A DNA stretch of 64,000 nucleotides from Macrostomum hystrix (taxonomy: Eukaryota > Platyhelminthes > Macrostomidae), in contig CATNEN010000001.1 in assembly GCA_950097015.1 (NCBI GenBank), forward strand, positions 17,922,501 to 17,986,500, written 5' to 3'. Each line of letters starts with the position of its first letter. The first letter of the stretch is position 1. A model generated the notes under the pieces. The model was not told the DNA's origin. It was given only the letters and a program-made list of their open reading frames with translations, and ran no database searches. Positions 34,250 to 44,300 of the stretch are shown here, in pieces. A program made the translations under genes and the position numbers.

Positions 34250-34447
34250 TGAAATATGCGACTCAGAAAGAGTAAATCGTTACAATTTTTTCTAGCGATC
34301 GTCAATAATTTCAAAGTTTGACGCTGGATTCAAAGCTATTAAACCGAGGCACTTTTTTACTCGTAGATAAGTAAATTTCAGGGCTAGAATTTAGGGAAGT
34401 TATGATAACTATTTAAGCCTTAATTAGTTGGTAGAAAATCTGAAATT

Positions 34448-34724
34448 GTTGAGTGTACATTTGAGGCCAGGGATCATGATGGGCAGCTGCATGTACATTT
34501 GAGGGCAGGGAATGATGGGCAGCTGAGTGTACATTTGAGGGCAGGGAATGATGGGCAGCTGAATGTACATTTGAGGGCAGGGAATGATGGGCAGCTGAAT
34601 GTACATTTGAGGGCAGGGAATGATGGGCAGCTGAATGTACATTTGAGGGCAGGGAATGATGGGCAGCTGAATGTACATTTGAGGGCAGGGAATGATGAGC
34701 AGCTGAATGTACATTTGAGGGCGC
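34448..34724. repeat. 36-bp minisatellite at the tetraspanin 3' end
   Basis: Seven to eight copies of a unit containing TGTACATTTGAGGGCAGGGA and ATGATGGGCAGCTGAA. It starts only a few bases beyond the tetraspanin stop codon, so probably lies in its 3' UTR. Confidence 0.95.
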
Positions 34725-34727
34725 AAT

Positions 34728-35246
34728 CTACGGCATAATGATCCCGCCGCCGGAGCCAGCGCCAAAGCGTCCGTAGGCCGAAGCCGAAGCTGCCACCGCT
34801 GTCGCAGCGGCGATTCGCCGCCGATTCCGTTTGGCGAATACCGCGCCGAGGCCGCACATTTGAAGCGACGCCGCGGCCAGGCACAGCACAGCGTACACCC
34901 GCAGCTCCGTGCTCAGCCACAGTTGAATAGCCGCGGTACAGCCAGTCGGGAAGGGCGTCGGGCACTGATCTCCGGCTGACTCCGGGCAGCAACTGGACGG
35001 CGGCCCAGGCGAGAAGGCCAGCCAGTCCTGGGGCGAATCGACTCCGCAGCATTGCATGACCCGCTGGGTGGTGTCAATCCACTGCCCAACCGGTCCGGTG
35101 CCATTGTCGGCAGCGTAGGCCCTCATGTGGCTCAGGAAATTCTCGCGGGCCTCCTTTTCAACCTGGGCGTACATCACGAAACCGGCGAGGAACCCGGAGA
35201 CCTCCAGGCTCAGCAGCAGCAGGATGGCCAACACCAGAATTAGCGT
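34728..35246 (-). CDS. tetraspanin exon 2: TM3, large extracellular loop, TM4
   Basis: Minus-strand acceptor GGGCTGCCCGCAG ends at 35247; the exon begins with ACG (Thr) in phase 0. An alternative acceptor at TTATCAG (about 35263) would add EGCPQ but needs a phase the first exon does not supply. Stop TAG at 34728-34730. Confidence 0.86.
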   Translation of the reverse strand, partial: TLILVLAILLLLSLEVSGFLAGFVMYAQVEKEARENFLSHMRAYAADNGTGPVGQWIDTTQRVMQCCGVDSPQDWLAFSPGPPSSCCPESAGDQCPTPFPTGCTAAIQLWLSTELRVYAVLCLAAASLQMCGLGAVFAKRNRRRIAAATAVAASASAYGRFGAGSGGGIIMP

Positions 35247-36295
35247 CTGCGGGCAGCCCTCAGCTGATAACATCCGTCCCTCTTCCTGCCCCTTCCCAGC
35301 CATGACATTTTATCCCTAACACTATCCACTTCATATGCCTACCTTTCTTACCTTCTTTTCCCAAAGAATATCCCATTCTCAATTATACTATTATCCCAAT
35401 TCGACTTACTTACTTCTCCATACCTTTCCCCCTTCGTGTCTATAACTTTCTCCCGCTCTTATTCTTACATTTTTATGCTTGTATCCTCACCCTTCGTATC
35501 CCTAGCTTTCTCCCCTTTTATCCCTAGCTTTCTCCCATTCTTATCCCTAGCTTTCTCCCATTCTTATCCCTAGCTTTCTCCCATTCTTATCCCTAGCTTT
35601 CTCCCATTCTTATCCCTAGCTTTCTCCCCTTTTATCCCTAGCTTTCTCCCATTCTTATCCCTAGCTTTCTCCCATTCTTATCCCTAGCTTTGTCCCATTC
35701 TTATGCCTAGCTTTCTCACATTCTATCCCTAGCTTTCTCCAATTCTTATCCCTAGCTTTCTCCCATTCTTATCCCTAGCTTTCTCCCATTCTTATCCCTA
35801 GCTTTGTCCCATTCTTATCCCTAGCTTTCTCCCATTCTTATCCCTAGCTTTCTCCCATGCTTATCCCTAGCTTTCTCCCATTCTTATCCCTAGCTTTCTC
35901 CCATTCTTATCCCTAGCTTTCTCCCATTCTTATCCCTAGCTTTGTCCCATTCTTATCCCTAGCTTTCTCCCATTCTTATCCCTAGCTTTCTCCCATTCTT
36001 ATCCCTAGCTTTGTCCCATTCTATCCCTAGCTTTGTCCCATTCTTATCCCTAGCTTTGTCCCCACCGTTGTCTCACCTGGCAGCCGCCGATGCGCACTCC
36101 GCTCTGGTGGAAGGCGCTGTCCGATGCCACTGCGGTGATGGCGATGGCGGCGGTGATGAGGATCAGCAGGGACATTGGGAAGGTGCAGCCATAGATGTCG
36201 TACAACTGGTCCTTCTGGCCGGTGAAGAAGAAGCCGCAGATGACCAACAGGAAGCCGATCAGAAAGCAGACAAAGTTGTACAGAATGAGGTACAT
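34728..36295 (-). CDS. tetraspanin, two exons (245 aa)
   Basis: Join (minus) 36295-36077 and 35246-34728; both in phase 0. Four-pass membrane organiser. TM1 is YLILYNFVCFLIGFLLVICG, EC1 is short, TM2 (MSLLILITAAIAITA) leads to GGC, TM3 is LVLAILLLLSLEVSGFLAG. The large loop carries the diagnostic VMQCCGVDSPQDW, then SSCCPES, DQCP and TGC, i.e. a CCG-motif loop with six cysteines. TM4 is YAVLCLAAASLQMCGLG, followed by a basic, Gly/Ala/Ser-rich tail. Length fits the family (about 230-280). The start at 36295 has an in-frame TAA about 33 bp upstream; an additional short 5' exon cannot be excluded since many tetraspanins have a longer N-terminus. Subfamily unknown. Confidence 0.88.
35340..36065. 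repeat. 23-bp minisatellite filling the tetraspanin intron
   Basis: Good copies from about 35500 of TTATCCCTAGCTTTCTCCCA plus TTC; about 24 copies, ending next to the exon 1 donor. Confidence 0.95.
36077..36295 (-). CDS. tetraspanin exon 1: TM1, EC1, TM2
   Basis: Starts ATG at 36295, ends before donor GTGAGA (36071-36076). 73 codons. The glycine-cysteine pair at its end is the typical GC after TM2. Confidence 0.82.
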
Positions 36296-36482
36296 GATGA
36301 TTTCCTGTTGCTGATCTGCACTTCTTTAGAAACTTGACAAAGAACAATAGAGTTTTCCTTGCACAATGATTTGGCAGTGAATTAATCCACAAAAATCGTC
36401 CCCTTCTTATCCATTTGCAATCGTTTTTTATTACTCTCGGGAAAATTGACTGTTCTCGTCCCCAAGATCTGTGAGTAGGCTG

Positions 36483-36532
36483 CCCCGTGAGTGAGTGGGT
36501 GTGAGTACTCGACTGCCCCGCTACTCACGGGG
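36483..36532. other. inverted repeat upstream of the tetraspanin
   Basis: CCCCGTGAGT (36483-36492) and ACTCACGGGG (36523-36532) are perfect reverse complements separated by 30 bases, about 190 bp 5' of the tetraspanin start. Function unknown. Confidence 0.6.
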
Positions 36533-36714
36533 AACCAGTTGCTAGCTGATTAAGGGATCAAGATTCGTACTCAAACTATTGAGTCCTTCTAGCAAGAAAT
36601 GTGTTAAAAATTTATGTCTTATCTTAGTATTTTGGAAGTAGATAGTTCCCAATATGTCTGTGCTCCAGCCGATTGGAACAACTGGAAGGTATAGGATTTA
36701 GCGAAAAAGAGAAA

Positions 36715-37340
36715 TAGAAAAAGGGAAGGGGAGAAGACAGGGAAGGGGAGATGACAGGGAAGGGGAGAAGACAGGGAAGGGGAGAAGTGAGGGAGGGGAG
36801 ATGACAGGGAAGGGGAGAAGACAGGGAAGGGGAGAAGACAGGGAAGGGGAGAAGACAGGGAAGGGGAGAAGACAGGGAAGGGGAGAAGACAGGGAAGGGG
36901 AGAAGACAGGGAAGGGGAGAAGACAGGGAAGGGGAGAAGACAGGGAAGGGGAGAAGACAGGGAAGGGGAGAAGACAGGGAAGGGGAGAAGACAGGGAAGG
37001 GGAGAATACAGGGAAGGAGAGAAGTGAGGGAGGGGAGATGACAGGGAAGGGGAGAAGACAGGGAAGGGGAGAAGACAGGGAAGGGGAGAAGACAGGGAAG
37101 GGGAGAAGACAGGGAAGGGGAGAAGACAGGGAAGGGGAGAAGACAGGGAAGGGGAGAATACAGGGAAGGGGAGAAGACAGGGAAGGGGAGAATACAGGGA
37201 AGGGGAGAAGACAGGGAAGGGGAAAAGTGAGGGAGGGGAGAATACAGGGGAGTGGAAAAGTGAGGGAGGGGAGAATACAGGGAAGGGGAGAAGAGAGGAA
37301 ATTGGAAAAGAGAGGAAAGGGGAAGGTAGGGGAGTGAGGC
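36715..37340. repeat. 17-bp purine-strand minisatellite
   Basis: About 35 copies of GGGGAGAAGACAGGGAA, almost purely purine on the + strand. Confidence 0.95.
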
Positions 37341-37684
37341 AAAGGGGAGTGAGGGAAGAAAATGGTTAGGAAAGCAGCGGGAATTCCTAACCAGGGGAAG
37401 ACAGCGAATAGTTTTGTATCCGAATCATCTAAGGGGAGGATTAGATTCCGGATTTGCACAGCCAGATTTCTGGGGATTACAGATCTGATCTCGCAGGTTT
37501 TGCCTTCAGTCACGGAAATGAGCTGGCATCGCAAATCCTTAAATCTGTTCTCCCATGCAGCAGTTATTTCTTTGTTTTGCAAAACACGCCAGCGTTGCCA
37601 ATAGGATTAGCGATAACAGCTGGTTGCTAGGCGCTGTCACACTGCTGGTTGGACTCCAAGAAGCAATTTCTTTGGTTGGTCCCT

Positions 37685-37836
37685 TTGTCAGCTAGGTCCC
37701 TGAGTTCGATTCCGCGGAGAAGAAGGCTTGGGGGCTTGTCGTGCAATTTACGCCCTTGAGGGCCAACCTCCAAGGCACAGTGAGAGTGTACACTGCCTAA
37801 CGATGAGAAAGTCAGGGCCGATGTACACACCTGTGA
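37685..37836 (+). repeat. dispersed SINE-like repeat, copy B (intergenic)
   Basis: Head GTCAGCTAGGTCCCTGAG then TTCGATTCCGCGG (B-box-like), tail ending GATGTACACACCTGTG; reverse complement of the same order in copy A. Confidence 0.8.
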
Positions 37837-38735
37837 CACCTGTTACCCAGTTGTAAATGAATACTAGGTTTTGGTAGGAAATCCAGAATCCACGTGACAT
37901 TGTTTTCAATACAGCAAGTTTATTTTTGCTTTTTTACATGAAAATAAGTTACAGAAATTGTAAGCAACACGCAAGCAGAGTAACAAATTCTATAGTTAAA
38001 GTAGGTGAGACAGATGCGTTGCAATATGTGACAGAAAAAAGTTACATTATTTTAACTTTAACCAACAAAAAAATGATTTAATCAGAGATTGATTCAGAGA
38101 AACGAACAAAGCTATTATAACAAATGACAGCAAACGACAAGATTGAAAATATGAGGGCAAGTTAATTTGCGTTTGCCAATATTAGAGAAATTCAATTATA
38201 GAAATTTATTTAAATCAAATAAGTTTTCTAACGAATTCCTCAACTTACTAAAACACTTCTCAACTAGAAAACTGACCAATTGGCACTCAGCTAACTTAAA
38301 CCTCGCAAAAAACACAAAGACAGCATTCAATGTTCTAGTCTTTGTCAATCAAATACTGTACAATACGGTTATGTAATTAGATATTATAGATATAATCGAA
38401 TTTCAGTAGCTTTTAATTTCCTGAGAATAATCAATTAACAAAACTCTGCTGGTTTGGGCAGTACTTGGGCAGGTGGCAACTAAATTACGAGAATAAGCAG
38501 AAGCGGAAAACAATGACGAGATGCGAACAACAGCTAAAATATTGATTCTGTTCTGCTGGCTTCTCTCTGCTTCTAAAAGAGACAATCAGAAAATCTGGTA
38601 GATTCACGCAATTCGATTCGGCCTTGCAGCATTACAATGGATTTCACATTTGTGTGGAGGGACTTGGGTTTACAAAACTAGCTTTCACTGCTCATCCGGG
38701 GTCTGCTGCCCACGCTGGGCAACTACATCACCTTC
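37837..38735. other. AT-rich unique sequence 3' of Mxd
   Basis: No gene recognised. TTTATT at 37919-37924 would be AATAAA on the minus strand, a possible distal Mxd poly(A) signal 2.5 kb past the stop. Confidence 0.4.
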
Positions 38736-38737
38736 TC

Positions 38738-39690
38738 TCCCCTTTCTCATCTCTCCCGTGTCTTATCTCTTTTATGTCTAATCAATCCCGTCTCATCTCT
38801 CCCCTATCTCATCTCTTCCATGTCCAATCTCTCCCTGTCTTATCTCTCCCCTGTCTCATCACTTTCATGTCTCATCTCTCCCTGTCTCATCTCTCCCCTG
38901 TCTCATCACTTTCATGTCTCATCTCTCCGTCTCATCTCTCCTCTGTCTCATCTCTTCTATGTCTAATCTCTCCCTGTCTTATCTCTCCTCTGTCTAATCT
39001 CTCCTCTGTCTCATCACTTTCATGTCTCATCTCTCCCTGTCTTATCTCTCCCCTGTCTCATCACTTTCATGTCTCATCTCTCCCTGTCTCATCTCTCCCC
39101 TGTCTCATCACTTTCATGTCTCATCTCTCCGTCTCATCTCTCCTCTGTCTCATCTCTTCTATGTCTAATCTCTCCCTGTCTTATCTCTCCTCTGTCTAAT
39201 CTCTCCTCTGTCTCATCACTTTCATGTCTCATCTCTCCCTGTCTTATCTCTCCCCTGTCTCATCACTTTCATGTCTCATCTCTCCCTGTCTCATCTCTCC
39301 CCTGTCTCATCACTTTCATGTCTCATCTCTCCCTGTCTCATCTCTCCCCTGTCTCATCACTTTCATGTCTCATCTCTCCGTCTCATCTCTCCTCTGTCTC
39401 ATCTCTTCTATGTCTAATCTCTCCCTGTCTTATCTCTCCCCTGTCTCATCACTTTCATGTCTCATCTCTCCCTGTCTCATCTCTCCCCTGTCTCATCACT
39501 TTCATGTCTCATCTCTCCGTCTCATCTCTCTTCTGTCTCATCTCTTCTATGTCTAATCTCTCCCTGTCTTATCTCTCCTCTGTCTAATCTCTCCTCTGTC
39601 TCATCTCTTCTATGTCTAATCTCTCCCCTGTCTCATCTCTTTCATGTCTCATCTCTCCCCTGTCTCATCTCTCCCCAGTCTCATCTTCTG
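38738..39690. repeat. TGTCTCATCTCTCCC-type compound array
   Basis: Variable subunits (TCTCATCTCTCCCTG, TCTCATCACTTTCATG, TCTAATCTCTCCTCTG) arranged in repeating blocks of roughly 45-50 and 100-150 bp. Related to the array at 62465-63075. Confidence 0.93.
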
Positions 39691-39762
39691 TACTAGCCCG
39701 GAGGTACACACGCAGGCCGCAGACCCCTGGAGACGTTCAGTTGGCGTGAGAATAAACATTTT

Positions 39763-39832
39763 ACGCTGGACAATAATAACAACAAGAATGACAATAATAA
39801 CAACAAGAATGACAATAATAACAATAAAACAG
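39763..39832. repeat. short AAT/AAC-rich 21-bp repeat
   Basis: Three copies of ACAATAATAACAACAAGAAT. Confidence 0.85.
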
Positions 39833-40274
39833 AATAAATGAAAGACCAGAAGACGGTGAGAATCTACGAGAAGCGGTTTCAGTGGGGAAGATAGAAATTG
39901 GGATCAGATAGTAGAATAAAATTTGAAGATCAACTTTTTATACATAATAAAACAAACAACAATTAGATGACGCATGATTGGAATATGACAATCACCTGCC
40001 TCTGTCTTTCAGTCTACATCGATGAAGATTATTCTTCAAAAAAGCAAAGTACAAACAGCTTGTACATAGGGAGTACATCGAATCGATAAGCGCAGTTATT
40101 TATAAGCATTCTACTCAGAAAAAAACTACTCAAAACAGTCTACAATGCTAAAATATAACAACTTAACAATACGAAATAAAAAGAATCTAGAATTGCAAAG
40201 CTCTAGACAAGCGAATAATAATTACACTACAATAACAGTAACGGCCCTTTGCCGGATTCTCGACAATAACAAAA

Positions 40275-40320
40275 ACAACAAACAAACAAACAAACAAACA
40301 AACAAACAAACAACAAACAA
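40275..40320. repeat. (CAAA)n microsatellite
   Basis: Eight or more CAAA units. Confidence 0.95.
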
Positions 40321-40394
40321 CTGATGAGAAAATGTTCGGTTATTAAAAAAAATAAGACTGAGACAGACTCCCACGCACGTTACGTAACAGAATA

Positions 40395-40427
40395 TAGCCG
40401 ACCAGGCTTCGAACCTGCGACCTTTGG
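40395..40427 (-). other. tRNA T-arm-like sequence abutting the Mxd stop
   Basis: On the minus strand GGTCGCAGGTTCGAAGCC resembles a B-box/T arm; likely remnant of a tRNA-derived SINE in the 3' UTR. Confidence 0.5.
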
Positions 40428-40582
40428 CTAGCCGCGGTGGGCGGCCGCAGCCATTGTCGTCGCCGCGTTCGGCGGGCTGGCGTACCCGGAGTCCGGAGTG
40501 CCGCAGCTGCCACTGCGGGCTTCCGTGACCGAAGCCTGGGCGGCAGCCACCGCGGCCGAGGAAGAGGCCGATGTGATGTCCT
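40428..40582 (-). CDS. Mxd: Mxd exon 5: Ala/Ser-rich C-terminus
   Basis: Acceptor ACTCATCCAG, first base 40582, phase 1 as required. Reads DITSASSSAAVAAAQASV, TEARSGSCGTPDSGYAS and PPNAATTMAAAAHRG, stop TAG 40428-40430. It is assigned by phase, composition and strand; family conservation at this end is low. The stop adjoins tRNA-like sequence. Confidence 0.72.
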
Positions 40583-41292
40583 CTGGATGAGTTGGGGATG
40601 GTAGAATTGAGATTGGGATCTGGGATCTGGGATCTAGGATCTGGGATCTGGGATCTAGAATCTAGGATCTGGGATCTGGGTTCTGGGATCTGGGATCTAG
40701 AATCTAGGATCTGGGTTCCAGGATCTGGGATCTAGGATCTGTGATCTAGGATCTAGGATCTAGGATCTGGGATCTAGGATCTAGGATCTGGGATCTAGGA
40801 TCTGGTATCTGGGTTCTAGGATCTGGGATCTAGGATCTGTGATCTAGGATCTAGGATCTGGGATCTAGGATCTGGTATCTGAGATTTCAAGTGTTTAAAA
40901 GGAAGAGGATTCAGCTAAGCTTATCCTTAAAAGTCTTAAAACTCTTTTATTGCTACTTCTAACAAGTATTTAGTAGTATAAAATAATATGAAGCTATTTT
41001 CTCAAGCAGCCCAACCGATTTAGCACAGGCATGTGACTAGCATTTGTACGCGGCATGAAAATGCACCGAAAAAGTGCACAGAAGTTTTTCTCCCCTTCGG
41101 GTCGGACACAGAGAAGTTGGAAAACAAACTGGGAGAAACTGTGACCAACTGTTGCTGAGTAAAGACAAAAGCTTAGCAAAGCAGGAAATTCCTTTGAATT
41201 ATTGAAAGCTAGATCAGATTGGAAGCAAGGTAGAAAGATCAATTGACAGGTAAGAAGATGAATATTTAAGTAGTTAAATATAAATATATAAT

Positions 41293-41325
<33 letters not shown>

Positions 41326-44300
41326 GTAGATAGATAGGTAGGTGGATAGGTAGGTGGATAGGTAGGTGGAAAGGTAGGTGGAAAGGTAGGTGGATAGGTG
41401 GCTAAGTGATGGGTAGAATCAGCATCAGCCGCTGGCCCAAATTCAGTGTCAAATAGTTTCCCATGTCGTGAAGAATTTCCCCTGACATCCCGCTCCCCGG
41501 GTTTGCGAGCTCGCGTGACTCAAACCTTCGCTCACGCTCTGACAAGGCCAGTTCCTCTGCTATCCTTGATGTATTTTTGTCAAAAGAGAACCCTAAAAGC
41601 TGCAGTTTTTTTCGTTTCTCAAAGGAACCCTACATTTGACAAAGGCCGGGGGTGACACCAGAGTGAATACTCGCATTGCTGATTAACGATAAGAGATCGT
41701 AACTAGGGACTAAAATCCCAATAATCCCATATACATAGACGTACAGATAGAAAAATGTAAACTCTGTACAAGTTCCCTGTGCCCGCAAGCTCTCTCAGCC
41801 CTGAAATGTCATTACTGACACAGAAACCTCAGGTTTTCATTTTCTTGTGTTTGTTTCTTGCGCGCCGGAATTTCAGCTTGGCTGGCCTTGAAAATTGATC
41901 AAAATATGAGAAGAGAGCGGCATTAATTGTCGCATCCGTGAGCTGTCCTGTAGCAAAATAAGATTGAATTAGAATGGTTAATTTCGGCTAATTCAATCAG
42001 GGCAACGAAGGCTTTGAAGTCGATCTGAGGATCCGAGGACGACTCAACTAGCAATGCCCGGACCGGAAGAAGACGGGCTTCACTGACACGACAGCTTGGC
42101 CTCCGGGTTTTTTAATCCCTTTTTTGAATCTGGGGATCTTCAGGGAGTTGCATAACTATCACCTAGATCTTCAGCGTTCTGACTTGGTTACTTTTGGATT
42201 TCGTTGATTCTGCCTCTGATTCTTCAGGCTGTTGCTAATGCTGCCCCTGATTCTTCAGGCTGTTGCTAATGCTGCCCCTGATTCTTCAGGCTGTTGCTAA
42301 TGCTGCCCCTGATTCTTCAGGCTGTTGCTAATTCTGCCTCTGATTCTTCAGGCTGTTGCTAATGCTGCCTCTGATTCTTCAGGTTGTTGCTAATGCTGCC
42401 TCTGATTCTTCAGGCTGTTGCTAATGCTGCCCCTGATTCTTCAGGCTGTTGCTGATTCTGCCTCTGATTCTTCAGGCTGTTGCTAATGCTGCCCCTGATT
42501 CTTCAGGCTGTTGCTAATGCTGCCCCTGATTCTTCAGGCTGTTGCTAATGCTGCCCCTGATTCTTCAGGCTGTTGCTAATGCTGCCTCTGATTCTTCAGG
42601 CTGTTGCTAATGCTGCCCCTGATTCTTCAGGCTGTTGCTGATTCTGCCTCTGATTCTTCAGGCTGTTGCTAATGCTGCCCCTGATTCTTCAGGCTGTTGC
42701 TAATGCTGCCTCTGATTCTTCAGGCTGTTGCTAATGCTGCCTCTGATTCTTCAGGCTGTTGCTAATGCTGCCTCTGATTCTTCAGGCTGTTGCTAATGCT
42801 GCCTCTGATTCTTCAGGCCGTTGCTAATTCTGCCTCGGATTCTTCAGGCTGTTGCTAATTCTGCCTCTGATTCTTCAGGCTGTTGCTAATGCTGCCTCTG
42901 ATTCTTCAGGCTGTTGCTAATGCTGCCCCTGATTCTTCAGGCTGTTGCTAATTCTGCCTCTGATTCTTCAGGCTGTTGCTAATGCTGCCTCTGATTCTTC
43001 AGGCTGTTGCTAATGCTGCCTCTGATTCTTCAGGCCGTTGCTAATTCTGCCTCGGATTCTTCAGGCTGTTGCTAATGCTGCCCCTGATTCTTCAGGCTGT
43101 TGCTAATGCTGCCTCTGATTCTTCAGGCCGTTGCTAATTCTGCCTCGGATTCTTCAGGCTGTTGCTAATGCTGCCTCTGATTCTTCAGGCTGTTGCTAAT
43201 GCTGCCCCTGATTCTTCAGGCTGTTGCTGATTCTGCCTCTGATTCTTCAGGCTGTTGCTAATGATTCCTCAGCTGATTATTCAGGCTAAAACGAATAACT
43301 ATACAATTAATTCTACAGCCTAGATTTCTAACCTAAGGATAGAATAGGATTGATGCAGTTTAGAAATGAAACTCGACAGCAGAAAATTAAAAGATTGACG
43401 ATACAGAAAGAGACTTGCGCCATTAGCGTGCGGAACATATCAAGTACAGGAGCACTAAACTCACTGGCCGCAAGCTATAAAAGTACAAAACTGTGCAACT
43501 AGCTTTTAGAGTGTGAGAGAGAGAAGCGAGGGAGAGAAGGGGAGAGAAAGGATCGGGCCATGGGATCTAAGCCTTAGATCGGCGTGCTGTAGGTTCCGTG
43601 TGCGATATAGTTTATGCATTTAGTTAAATACAAATTTCCGATAAGAGGGGGCCTGTTTATCCGCGGCAGTTTGACAGTGCGATTGGATTGCCCGGCACTT
43701 TGTTTTAGTTATAACCCTGCGCGCGCTTTTTTTTCTGGAACATTTGCACTACTGATCGTGATTTTTTAAGATTATAGGGATTTGGGACTTTAGGGATCTG
43801 GAAGTTTAGGTACAGGGACGTTGAGAAGAAGATCCTTTTATTGATTTAGAACCATAAGGATTAAAGATTCAAGGGATTTAGAAGTTTAGGGATTAGGGAT
43901 TTCAGGGATTTAGGAGTTTAGGGATTAGGGATTTCAGGGATTTAGGAGTTTAGGGATTAAGGAGTTTAGGGATTTAGGAGTTTAGGGATTAAGGATTTCA
44001 GGGATTTAGGAGTTTAGGGATTAAGGATTTCAGGGATTTAGGAGTTTAGGGATTAAGGATTTCAGGGATTTAGGAGTTTAGGGATTAAGGATTTCAGGGA
44101 TTTAGGAGTTTAGGGATTAAGGATTCAAGGGATTTAGGAGTTTAGGGATTTAAGGATTTCAGGGATTGGATTAAGGATTTCAGGGATTTAGGAGTTGAGG
44201 GATTAAGGATTTAAGGGATTTAGGAGTTTAGGGATTTGGAGGTTCGGCGATTCTTTCTCAAAACCGAGTACTAGAAGATTGGGTAGTTAATAATTTTTTG

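Larger units (their letters stand above)
33417..34440. other. Elk 3' region and convergent intergenic sequence
   Basis: AT-rich, no coding segment seen; holds the two facing poly(A) signals. Confidence 0.6.

Noticed and set aside
43865-44240. Interstitial telomere repeat
   Set aside because: TTTAGGGATT-like units of about 32 bp, no uniform TTAGGG hexamers.
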